Source of the DNA: Deltaproteobacteria bacterium | Lineage (GTDB): Bacteria; Desulfobacterota; Desulfobacteria; Desulfobacterales; C00003060 | Assembly (NCBI GenBank): GCA_019309245.1 | Contig: JAFDGP010000145.1 | Location: forward strand, 1-6,426 | Length of the DNA: 6,426 bases | Direction of reading: 5' to 3' | Shown: positions 1 through 5,812 of the stretch, piece after piece | How positions within the stretch are numbered: position 1 is the stretch's first letter | Layout of the letters: each line of letters begins with the position of its first letter | Position numbers and translations under genes: made by a program | Notes under the pieces: generated by a model | The model's input: only the letters and a program-made list of their open reading frames with translations | Database searches by the model: none | Told to the model about the DNA's origin: nothing

Positions 1-1
1 C

Positions 2-646
2 CAGAGCACTGAACTGGTCAGGATGCTGGATGCCATTTCTACGAACCTGACAAGCTTTTTCAGAGAGGAAAGGCACTTCGAGTTTTTGACAAATAAGGTG
101 TTTCCGTCCTGGACGGCCCGGTCTGGACACGGAGAAAAGATCCGGCTGTGGAGTGCAGGCTGTTCCAGCGGTGAGGAGCCGTATTCGTTGGCCATTTGTA
201 TGATGGATTATTTCTCGGGTGGCCTGCCGGCGGACACGAAGATCCTGGCCACGGATCTTTCCACCAAGGTGCTCAACCGTGCCCAAAGCGGGGTCTACAA
301 TGCCGAACGGATCAAAAAGATACCGAAATCCACGCTCAGAAAATATTTCCAAAAGGGAGTCGGGAGCCAGGCGGGTGAATTCAGGGTCAAGGAGTGCATC
401 CGAGAGATGATCGTGTTTAGACGCCTTAATCTCATGGATCCTTTTCCCTTTAAGCTCCGTTTTAGTCTGATTTGTTGTCGCAATGTGATGATCTATTTCG
501 ACAAGATGACGCAGGGGCGGCTGGTCAACAAGTTCTACGATTGTCTGGAAAGCGGCGGGTATCTGTTTATAGGCCACTCAGAGAGCCTGACAGGCATTGA
601 CCACCGTTTCAAGTATATACAGCCGGCAGTCTATTATAAACCGTGA
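2..646 (+). CDS. cheR: Chemotaxis protein methyltransferase CheR (5' end outside window)
   Basis: CheR transfers methyl groups from S-adenosylmethionine (SAM) to glutamates of chemoreceptors in the cytoplasm, setting adaptation. The frame is open from base 2 to TGA at 644-646 with no stop, and the first residues read straight into the family motif TNLTSFFRE (E. coli CheR has TNLTAFFRE). The ATG at 23 is therefore internal, and most of the N-terminal helical domain lies upstream of the window. SAM-site motif I is WSAGCSSGEEPYS (from about 149), the acidic SAM contact is the Asp of ILATDLS (254-256), and the late motif CRNVMIYFD starts at 476. The C-terminal GHSESL is also typical. I see no TPR extension. 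The next gene starts 21 bases downstream behind a strong ribosome site, so this is one operon. Identity is very secure; only the start is unknown. Confidence 0.97.
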   Translation, partial: QSTELVRMLDAISTNLTSFFREERHFEFLTNKVFPSWTARSGHGEKIRLWSAGCSSGEEPYSLAICMMDYFSGGLPADTKILATDLSTKVLNRAQSGVYNAERIKKIPKSTLRKYFQKGVGSQAGEFRVKECIREMIVFRRLNLMDPFPFKLRFSLICCRNVMIYFDKMTQGRLVNKFYDCLESGGYLFIGHSESLTGIDHRFKYIQPAVYYKP

Positions 647-654
647 TCAGCAAC

Positions 655-660
655 AGGAGG
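655..660 (+). promoter_or_regulatory. Shine-Dalgarno AGGAGG for the receiver/solute-binding/CheW fusion
   Basis: AGGAGG lies 7 bases before the ATG at 668, in the 21-base gap after cheR. It fixes the start at 668 rather than at the in-frame ATG at 686, which has no comparable site. Confidence 0.85.
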
Positions 661-667
661 CGAGGCC

Positions 668-2587
668 ATGTCTGTGGACTATGAAATGAAGATTCTGTTG
701 GTTGAAGATTCCGATACGACCCTGAAGATGGAGGTAAAAATCCTCAACCAATTGGGGTTCAATAGCATTGTGGAAGCCGAAGACGGAAACGCGGCGATCC
801 GAAAACTTGGTCACCACGACGACATCCGGCTGATCATTAGCGACTGGAACATGCCCGACATGGGCGGCTATGATCTGTTGTTGTGGATGCGCGATCAGCA
901 AAGATGGAAAGACCTTCCCTTTATTATGGCTACGGCCCAAGCTGAAAAGAGACAGACCCGCAAGGCGGTCGAGGCGGGCGTGAACGGATTTATTACCAAG
1001 CCGTTTTCACCTTTGGAGCTCAAGGGCCTGATCGAAGAGGTTTTTGGAGAAAAGCCCGCTGAAGATCCCGCGGAGTCGAAAAGCCCGCGCAAGGCTTCCT
1101 CCGGCAAGTTGTACCTTAGGGTTGCCCACATTCAAATTACCGACCATCTGATCCTGGGAATATTAAAACACAGAATTGCGGAAAAAACGGTCAACCCCGA
1201 GCACTTTGAACTGGAGACCCAATGCATGTCCAGCTGGAATCCGGTTCAAAGAGCGCTGGAGACCGGCACCATCGACGCCGCCTTTGTGCTGGCCCCGATC
1301 GCCATGGATCTTTTCAGTGTGGGGGTGCCTATCAAGCTGGTGCTTTTTGCCCATAAGAACGGCAGCATCTGCATTGCCAACCGGCAGGGCGCAGAAAGCG
1401 GCTCTTTGCAGGAATTCTTTAAAGACAAGGTGTTTTTTCTCCCGCACATGCTCTCGGTTCACCACATGCTATCCACCATGTTTTTGCGGGGGCTTGGACT
1501 AAGACCTGGGGTGGCCGGCCAAATGGATGTGGATGTCTTTTTTGAAGTCGTCGCCCCCATCAAGATGACCGAGTTCCTGGCTGAAGGCCCGGAGGCATCC
1601 GGCTATACGGTGGCCGAGCCCCTGGGTACTAAGGCCATCGCGTCACAAATCGGCCATCTCATGTTTCATTCCGGTGAGCTTTGGCAAAACCACCCGTGTT
1701 GTGTGGTGGCGGTGCGCGATGAGCTGATTCGGCAATACCCTGAAGCTGTGCAGGAATTGGTCACTATGCTCGTGGAGTGCGGACAGTTTATTGCCAAATA
1801 TCCCGACAAGGCAGCTTACATCGCCGTTGAGTTTCTGGACCCGAGAAAAAATCTGAACCTGCAAGTTCCCGTCCTAAAAAAGGTGCTCTCAGAACCAGCA
1901 GGCATCAAGACCGATGACCTGTTTCCGGTCATCGAGGACCTGGAAAGGATCCAACGATACATGGTCGAGCACATGGGGATCGGGTCCCTGATTGATCTGG
2001 AAAGATTTGTGGACACGCGATTTGCTCAACGGGCCTGCGATAAAACACATTCCCGGCAACGGTCATCCAAGATGCACAATTTGTCCCGGGTGGTTTCAAG
2101 GATCGTCAAGCGTCTTGATAAGGAACGTGAAACCACCTCGAGAAAGGGAGGAAGGCACCTTATTTTCGGTCTGGGCAATCAAAAGTACGGGATCGACATT
2201 GTTTCAGTCAAAGAAATCATCGGCATGATGCCCATTCGAAGTGTGCCTCAGACACCTCCGTTCATGAAGGGTGTGATCAACCTGCGCGGCAAGGTGATTC
2301 CTGTGGTCGATTTGCGGGTCAAGCTGGGTCTGGAGGAACTGGATTACACCGACCAGACCTGCATTATTATTGCGGAGATTAAGGAAAAGCACGCCACTGC
2401 CCAGGTGGGCGTAGTGGTTGATTCGGTTTCAGAGGTTCTGAGCCTAAAGGCCGAAGATATTGAAGAGCCCCTGCTCCTGGGGCTTCGCTCGAGGGCTCAC
2501 GTGGTCGCTGGCATAGCAAAAACGGATATAGGGACATGGGTTCTGCTGGATACAAATCGCTTGCTTGGGGGACAGGCCGTTAAGTAA
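668..2587 (+). CDS. Three-domain chemotaxis protein: CheY-like receiver, cytoplasmic NrtA/CmpA-type solute-binding domain, CheW
   Basis: This 639-aa protein has three parts. Residues 7-127 are a complete CheY-like receiver: acidic pocket E13/D14, phosphoacceptor D59 in SDWNMPDMGG (E. coli CheY has SDWNMPNMDG), T89 and K111. After a charged linker, residues about 148-452 resemble nitrate/bicarbonate/sulfonate ABC solute-binding proteins (NMT1/NrtA/CmpA type), for example ETGTIDAAFVLAPIAMDL at 198 onward and HPCCVVAVRDE at 342. A basic linker leads to a CheW domain, residues 497-635, with GVINLRGKVIPVVDLR at 535-550. There is no signal peptide or membrane segment, so the binding domain should sit in the cytoplasm, as in the nitrate sensor NasS. 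CheV proteins carry CheW first and receiver last; here the order is reversed with a sensor between. I infer a soluble coupling protein that reports an internal ligand to CheA. The ligand is unknown. All receiver catalytic residues are intact. Confidence 0.93.
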   Translation: MSVDYEMKILLVEDSDTTLKMEVKILNQLGFNSIVEAEDGNAAIRKLGHHDDIRLIISDWNMPDMGGYDLLLWMRDQQRWKDLPFIMATAQAEKRQTRKAVEAGVNGFITKPFSPLELKGLIEEVFGEKPAEDPAESKSPRKASSGKLYLRVAHIQITDHLILGILKHRIAEKTVNPEHFELETQCMSSWNPVQRALETGTIDAAFVLAPIAMDLFSVGVPIKLVLFAHKNGSICIANRQGAESGSLQEFFKDKVFFLPHMLSVHHMLSTMFLRGLGLRPGVAGQMDVDVFFEVVAPIKMTEFLAEGPEASGYTVAEPLGTKAIASQIGHLMFHSGELWQNHPCCVVAVRDELIRQYPEAVQELVTMLVECGQFIAKYPDKAAYIAVEFLDPRKNLNLQVPVLKKVLSEPAGIKTDDLFPVIEDLERIQRYMVEHMGIGSLIDLERFVDTRFAQRACDKTHSRQRSSKMHNLSRVVSRIVKRLDKERETTSRKGGRHLIFGLGNQKYGIDIVSVKEIIGMMPIRSVPQTPPFMKGVINLRGKVIPVVDLRVKLGLEELDYTDQTCIIIAEIKEKHATAQVGVVVDSVSEVLSLKAEDIEEPLLLGLRSRAHVVAGIAKTDIGTWVLLDTNRLLGGQAVK

Positions 2588-2593
2588 AAGGAG
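2587..2593 (+). promoter_or_regulatory. Shine-Dalgarno AAAGGAG that selects a TTG start
   Basis: AAAGGAG begins on the last base of the upstream stop codon and ends 6 bases before TTG at 2600. The first in-frame ATG, at 2615, would be 21 bases away, so TTG is the better start. It implies tight coupling to translation of the upstream gene. Confidence 0.75.
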
Positions 2594-2599
2594 CGCAAT

Positions 2600-3037
2600 T
2601 TGAATACGCAAGACATGCAGAAGGCCCTGGATGAGGCTGTGCAGGACGTGTTTGAAACCATGTTTTTCATGTTCCCGGAGCCCCTAGGAAAAGACGATAC
2701 GGCCCCTTGGGTCTCGGAACTCATTTTCCTGGCCCGGGTCGGTCTGAAAAACACGCCGCACGCGGTTGTGCTGCACGCCTCCGAGACACTGGCCCACCAC
2801 ATGGCCGCCGCTATTATCGGCACCGATCGCCCCATCCCCGAGGCCGAAGTGCTCGATGTGCTCAAAGAAGCCGTCAATATGGTCGGCGGCTGTTTGGTAA
2901 CATTCTTAAACCTACACAAACAAGTCAGCCTCGATGTTCCACAGGCTGAAAGGCTGGACTCATCGCCCCTCCTGAAATCAGCAACAGTCTATGATGTCGA
3001 CGGCGAGTTGCTGTGCTCTGGCATCGTGGTAGGATAA
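2600..3037 (+). CDS. CheX-like chemotaxis phosphatase (CheC/CheX/FliY family)
   Basis: CheX and CheC dephosphorylate CheY-P. This 145-aa protein carries the family signature D/S-x3-E-x2-N once, as DVLKEAVN (D86, E90, N93) followed by MVGG; the catalytic Glu and Asn are both present. P114 follows N93 by 20 residues, close to the Pro that ends the CheC-type motif. One signature rather than the two of CheC, and a length near that of Thermotoga CheX (about 155 aa, from memory), favour CheX. The N-terminal helix and the FLARVG strand fit the same fold. TTG is the likely start. The gene follows the fusion by 12 bases, so I infer that it acts on that receiver or on a CheY of the same cluster. Overall similarity to studied CheX is low, so exact substrate and dimer state are open. 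Confidence 0.83.
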   Translation: MNTQDMQKALDEAVQDVFETMFFMFPEPLGKDDTAPWVSELIFLARVGLKNTPHAVVLHASETLAHHMAAAIIGTDRPIPEAEVLDVLKEAVNMVGGCLVTFLNLHKQVSLDVPQAERLDSSPLLKSATVYDVDGELLCSGIVVG

Positions 3038-3108
3038 GGATCAAACACAAGAACCGAGTTTCAAACAATGCTTTTTGTTTCAAAACACACCCACGCCTGT
3101 TTATCCCG

Positions 3109-3546
3109 CTAGTGGATGGTGGTCTTGTTGCCGGCATCGCGTTGCATCAGCTCCAAGGTTCCCCTGACATTGTCTTTGACTTCTTGGGCTGTTTTTCGAA
3201 GCTGATGCAGTTTCCTGGAAAAATTTTCAAAGGCCTGCCGGAAGGCCTCAAGGTCGAAGCTGATTTCGTTAAGCATCTTTTCCCGTTCGAGATAGTCCTT
3301 ATAAGCCTCGAAGATCTGGCGGGTTACGGGCGAAAGTCGCCCAACGACCATGTCCAGCTCCCACTGCCGGGTGTGCCCTGTGCGTATACAGCGGCAATCC
3401 GTAATGGTGCCGTTCAGCACAAAGGATGTGACAAGAATCCCCTTGGGCAGTCCAACCTCCACATTGATTTCTGAGCCGACCGGCCTGGGGGTGTCCGTGC
3501 GCAATGTAACCGAATTCTCTGTAAACCGGATCATCTCTGTAGCCAT
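3109..3546 (-). CDS. PilZ-like beta-barrel protein with helical C-terminal tail
   Basis: The ATG at 3546 gives 145 aa. Residues about 5-70 read like a PilZ barrel: VTLRTDTPRPVGSEINVEV at 13-31, then LP and FVLNGTITDC, resembling the PilZ pattern of a strand, a 'lpvG' turn, a long strand, LP, and a G-x-V/I strand. The c-di-GMP signature is not intact: there is no clear RxxxR, and ENSVTL stands where D/NxSxxG is expected. It may therefore not bind c-di-GMP, or may bind a partner. Residues about 73-137 are predicted helical and charged, probably a coiled coil. An in-frame TTG at 3585 would add 13 residues, but it lacks a ribosome site and lies upstream of the transcription start predicted from the sigma-54 element at 3591-3609; the ATG has AGAAGG 12 bases upstream. 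The gene is convergent with the chemotaxis operon. The coding call is firm; the PilZ call is moderate. Confidence 0.6.
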   Translation of the reverse strand: MATEMIRFTENSVTLRTDTPRPVGSEINVEVGLPKGILVTSFVLNGTITDCRCIRTGHTRQWELDMVVGRLSPVTRQIFEAYKDYLEREKMLNEISFDLEAFRQAFENFSRKLHQLRKTAQEVKDNVRGTLELMQRDAGNKTTIH

Positions 3547-3590
3547 AAGTGTTGCCGCCCTTCTTCTTAACTGATTGTTATCCAACAGTG

Positions 3591-3609
3591 TAGCAACGTT
3601 GGTGCCAAA
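3591..3609 (-). promoter_or_regulatory. Sigma-54 (-24/-12) promoter of the PilZ-like gene
   Basis: On the minus strand the sequence is TTTGGCACCAACGTTGCTA. TGGCAC and TTGCT match the RpoN consensus, and the invariant GG (3606-3605) and GC (3594-3593) are separated by exactly 10 bases. The predicted transcription start is near 3581, about 35 bases upstream of the ATG at 3546. RpoN promoters need an enhancer-binding activator; I did not identify its site. Confidence 0.75.
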
Positions 3610-3696
3610 GGTGGGCGCGCAAAATTATGTCTATTATTTCAGCTGGTTATATTGTGTGTCGGAGCGTTGCAAGCGGGGCCTTATGCGTCATTTAAG

Positions 3697-3720
3697 AAAA
3701 AAGTTTCCATTTTTGGGAAA
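3697..3720 (-). terminator. Weak intrinsic terminator candidate after the dual-CXXC gene
   Basis: On the minus strand TTTCC (3720-3716) can pair with GGAAA (3708-3704) around a 7-base loop, followed by C and six T (3702-3697). It begins 33 bases past the TAA. The stem is only 5 bp and AT-rich, so termination may be weak or the match may be chance. Confidence 0.28.
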
Positions 3721-3753
3721 GGAAAAGTTCTCTGGCCGGAAAAAAAATATCCT

Positions 3754-3966
3754 TTAAATCCGATCAACCCGCATCCAGGCGATTTTTTCCATGGTCTGCT
3801 CGTCCAGGGCGTCCACCACGTCTTTGAGCTGAAACGTACAGCTGCAGGCCCTGCAGCGAAAAACGATTTCGCGTCAACTTCTGACAAGCGCCAAGGGACC
3901 GCTACATGCAATGCATGCCACGTTTGTCTCGAATGCCGCCCTGTGGGTATCTCTGAAATGACCCAT
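3754..3966 (-). CDS. Small dual-CXXC zinc-ribbon-like protein with in-frame UGA, probable selenoprotein
   Basis: From ATG at 3966 to TAA at 3754-3756 the frame has 70 codons and one internal stop, TGA at 3874-3876 (codon 31). Both sides look like one protein. Before it comes CIAC (C18, C21); after it come REIVFRCRACSCTFQL (C38, C41, extra C43) and a helical acidic end closing in MRVDRI. The two CXXC pairs would form a zinc ribbon or redox site, with position 31 between them. A hairpin of bSECIS type follows the TGA at the right distance. I recall a family named in public annotation as 'dual CXXC motif small (seleno)protein', which this fits; that is memory, not a search. The start is uncertain: no Shine-Dalgarno is visible before the ATG, and the frame stays open upstream with TTG and GTG options. 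If not selenocysteine, it is a nonsense-mutated pseudogene or a sequencing error. Function unknown. Confidence 0.68.
3841..3876 (-). promoter_or_regulatory. Candidate bacterial SECIS element with its UGA codon
   Basis: Reading the minus strand, UGA (3876-3874) is followed by 16 bases, then GCTGCAG (3857-3851), loop GGC (3850-3848) and CTGCAGC (3847-3841): a perfect 7-bp stem. The loop begins 23 bases after the UGA and has G at its first two positions, as I recall for the bacterial SECIS consensus (apical loop roughly 16-37 bases from UGA, with an early G). Its role would be to bind SelB and recode UGA as selenocysteine. A smaller stem, GCGAAA/TTTCGC, lies between UGA and this hairpin and could stack or compete. 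Confidence 0.6.
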
Positions 3967-4149
3967 AAAAATTATGATATCAATAATCGGGATTTTTGCA
4001 ATACCCAAGAAGTGGCCCGGATCCACCGGTTGCGGAGTTTGCCGGAGGATTTGGGGTGGGCGCGAGGAAGTCCCTTGGTAAGTTAAAACCGTCCTGCGGG
4101 CGCTTTAAACGGCCGTTACTGTCCCTTGCAGGGCCTTGGATAGAAGGAT

Positions 4150-4166
4150 TTGGCACGATTCCTGCT
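4150..4166 (+). promoter_or_regulatory. Sigma-54 (-24/-12) promoter of the receiver-HDOD gene
   Basis: TTGGCACGATTCCTGCT matches the RpoN pattern YTGGCACG-N4-TTGCW with a single deviation (CTGC for TTGC). GG (4152-4153) and GC (4164-4165) are 10 bases apart. The predicted start near 4177 gives a leader of about 150 bases before the ATG at 4327. Confidence 0.68.
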
Positions 4167-4180
4167 AGTTACCAAATTGT

Positions 4181-4286
4181 GTCGGTCGCGTGCTGTTCGG
4201 CATATCGCCTTTCGGCAAAACGACCTGACCGCCGGGCGGCCGAGCGCGCAAAATGTTGCCTTGTAAGCGAGAGCAACGAGTTTTGC
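4181..4286 (+). other. Inverted repeats in the 5' leader of the receiver-HDOD gene
   Basis: Two hairpins fall inside the predicted leader. The first pairs GTCGGTCG (4181-4188) with CGACCtGAC (4221-4229) around one bulged T. The second pairs GCAAAA-t-GTTGC (4248-4259) with GCAAC-gag-TTTTGC (4273-4286), 11 bp with a small internal loop and a 13-base apical loop. A GC palindrome (4229-4239) lies between. I see no match to the c-di-GMP (GEMM) riboswitch core or another known riboswitch. These may control translation or stability, or be chance. Confidence 0.35.
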
Positions 4287-4314
4287 AAAGGTCTCATTGC
4301 CGGTGACGGATAAC

Positions 4315-4319
4315 GGGAG
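4315..4319 (+). promoter_or_regulatory. Shine-Dalgarno GGGAG selecting ATG 4327
   Basis: GGGAG ends 7 bases before ATG at 4327. The competing in-frame TTG at 4297 has a weaker AAAGG 5 bases upstream and would add ten residues not needed by the receiver fold. Confidence 0.65.
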
Positions 4320-4326
4320 CGTTTTT

Positions 4327-5682
4327 ATGGTCGACGACGGCGTTACCAGGGTTCTGCTTGCTCAAGGGCGTGAAGTCGCCCACCAGGGCCTTGAAAAAGC
4401 ATTAAGCCAGTGGGGATACGAGGTTCTCATTGCCCGGAATGCGGAGCGGGTCTTGGAACAGTTGCAGCAACCCGCGGCCCTGCAGCTGGCGATAGTAGAT
4501 TGGGTGATGCCCGGAATGGACGCTGCGGAGTTTTGTCGACGCCTTCGAAAAAAAAAGACTCTTAACCCCGCCTATGTGATTCTGCTGGCCGATGGGCGGC
4601 AAAAAGCCGATGTGGTTACAGGACTCGAGGCCGGCGCGGACGACTTCCTGACCGCCCCCTATGATGAGCGTGAATTGCGCGCCAGGCTCGATGTGGGGCG
4701 CCGTACCGTGCGGTTGCGCAATGTCTTAGTCGACGCGCTCAGGCAGCAGCAAAACGGTGAAACAGGACAACCGGTTGAATCAGCGCCGCCATCGGACGAC
4801 GGGACCGACCGGACCGAAAACGGGACGAGCGCCAATATCCTCGATGAAATCGTTTTTGTTTTTAAGCGTGGCGAGATCAGCCTGCCCTCTCCGCCCCAGA
4901 TCGGCATGAAGTTTAAAGAGATGATGAACAGCGGTGCCAACCTGCAACAGATCGCTCAAGTACTCAAACAGGACGCGGCCGTGTCCTCCAAACTGATCAG
5001 CATTTCAAACTCCGCTTTTTATCGAGGCGTTGCCGACAACAAGACCTTGGAACAGGCGGTAGGTCGATTGGGCCTGGCTACGACAAAGCAGTACGTGGAG
5101 GCCATCGCAAATCGGTCTCTTTACTACACACGCAACAATAACCTCAAAGATATTATTGAAAGACTCTGGGCCCATTCCCTGGCCTGCGCATATGCTTCCC
5201 AGATTTTGACCCAGATTCTCAAGTTCAAGTTTACCGAAGATCCGTTTACGCTTGGGCTGTTGCATGATATCGGCAGATTGGTTCTGCTTCAAGCGGTCGG
5301 GGAGTTGCAATTGAAAAAGAAGATCGGAGAAAACATTGAAAAGGATGAGTTGTTTGATACCATGGACAAAAATCACAATAAATTCGGCGCCGCACTGCTA
5401 AAAAAATGGAAGTTTTCCAATGATTATGTCCGCATTGCTACATTTCACGACCAAATAGACGAGGCGGATTTCGTCTCAAGTGACCTGCTTATCGTCCATT
5501 TTGCAAACCTTCTTGTCAAATCAATGGGCTACAATTTGTATGCAGACGGCCAGGCGGCTGATGAGGTTGTCCTGGAAGATACCCGGTCCTTTCGATTGCT
5601 TAAGTTGGATAGTTCGGTTGTCGCTACGGCCAAGGAGCGCACAAAAAACCACCTCGAAGAACTGAAGAACTATTTCACTTAA
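4327..5682 (+). CDS. Degenerate receiver domain fused to a HDOD domain
   Basis: This is a 451-aa cytoplasmic regulator. Residues 8-125 form a receiver fold that keeps phosphoacceptor D58 (IVDWVMPGMD) but has lost other key residues: the acidic pair is replaced (LLAQG at 10-14), A88 stands for Thr/Ser and A110 for the conserved Lys (FLTAPYDERE for the usual FLTKPF). Normal phosphorylation is therefore unlikely. A polar linker (about 135-168) leads to a HDOD domain (about 171-445), with SLPSPP near its start, KLISISNSAFYRG and LGLLHDIGRLVLL, where H313-D314 survive. HDOD proteins resemble HD phosphodiesterases without the full metal site and generally act as regulatory scaffolds in motility, biofilm or stress signalling. 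The gene stands alone behind a sigma-54 promoter and a structured leader. Its neighbours suggest, but do not prove, a role in motility or surface behaviour. Domain calls are firm; target unknown. Confidence 0.94.
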   Translation: MVDDGVTRVLLAQGREVAHQGLEKALSQWGYEVLIARNAERVLEQLQQPAALQLAIVDWVMPGMDAAEFCRRLRKKKTLNPAYVILLADGRQKADVVTGLEAGADDFLTAPYDERELRARLDVGRRTVRLRNVLVDALRQQQNGETGQPVESAPPSDDGTDRTENGTSANILDEIVFVFKRGEISLPSPPQIGMKFKEMMNSGANLQQIAQVLKQDAAVSSKLISISNSAFYRGVADNKTLEQAVGRLGLATTKQYVEAIANRSLYYTRNNNLKDIIERLWAHSLACAYASQILTQILKFKFTEDPFTLGLLHDIGRLVLLQAVGELQLKKKIGENIEKDELFDTMDKNHNKFGAALLKKWKFSNDYVRIATFHDQIDEADFVSSDLLIVHFANLLVKSMGYNLYADGQAADEVVLEDTRSFRLLKLDSSVVATAKERTKNHLEELKNYFT

Positions 5683-5726
5683 TTTCCATCCAACCCGGCG
5701 CAACGCAAGTGAGCACCAGAGACTTC

Positions 5727-5748
5727 GATCTGCCTGCGGGAGGAGATC
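5727..5748. other. Short hairpin between convergent genes
   Basis: GATCT-g-CCT pairs with AGG-AGATC around GCGGG (8 bp with one bulge), 44 bases after the receiver-HDOD stop. No T-run follows on either strand, so it is not a standard intrinsic terminator; it could protect the 3' end of the message. Nothing else stands out between 5683 and 5812. Confidence 0.25.
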
Positions 5749-5812
5749 AGTAGACCGGCCACACGCTCGGCGGTGTTTGGAAGAGCGGCTTGCAGACCCG
5801 AGAGAAAAAGCG

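Larger units (their letters stand above)
3967..4326. other. Divergent intergenic region
   Basis: About 360 bases separate the minus-strand dual-CXXC gene from the plus-strand receiver-HDOD gene. I find no convincing gene in it. It contains a near-palindromic repeat, ATCCACCGG (4021-4029) against CCGGAGGAT (4042-4050), with one mismatch and a 12-base spacer, which could be an operator or chance. It also holds the plus-strand sigma-54 element (4150-4166) and the structured leader. On the minus strand CATAAT ends 4 bases before the ATG at 3966; if used as a -10 box the message would be almost leaderless, but no good -35 box is visible. Confidence 0.5.

Noticed and set aside
3038..3108. Terminator between the CheX-like and PilZ-like genes
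   Set aside because: Only AT-rich AAACAA/TTGTTT and distant GGATAA/TTATCC pairings occur; no GC stem followed by a T-run.
3013..3474. Plus-strand open frame of about 150 codons opposite the PilZ-like gene
   Set aside because: It is the antisense shadow of a gene with clear domain pattern, promoter and start; its translation shows no family motif.
3681..3911. Minus-strand open frame of 76 codons overlapping the dual-CXXC gene in another frame
   Set aside because: An uninterrupted frame, but without recognisable motifs; it exists because the true frame is broken by the UGA.
3652..4086. Plus-strand open frame opposite the dual-CXXC gene
   Set aside because: Low-complexity translation with no motif and no ribosome site; the minus-strand frame with two CXXC pairs explains the sequence better.
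4177..4326. c-di-GMP (GEMM) riboswitch before the HDOD gene
   Set aside because: The conserved core and tetraloop-receptor sequences are not found.
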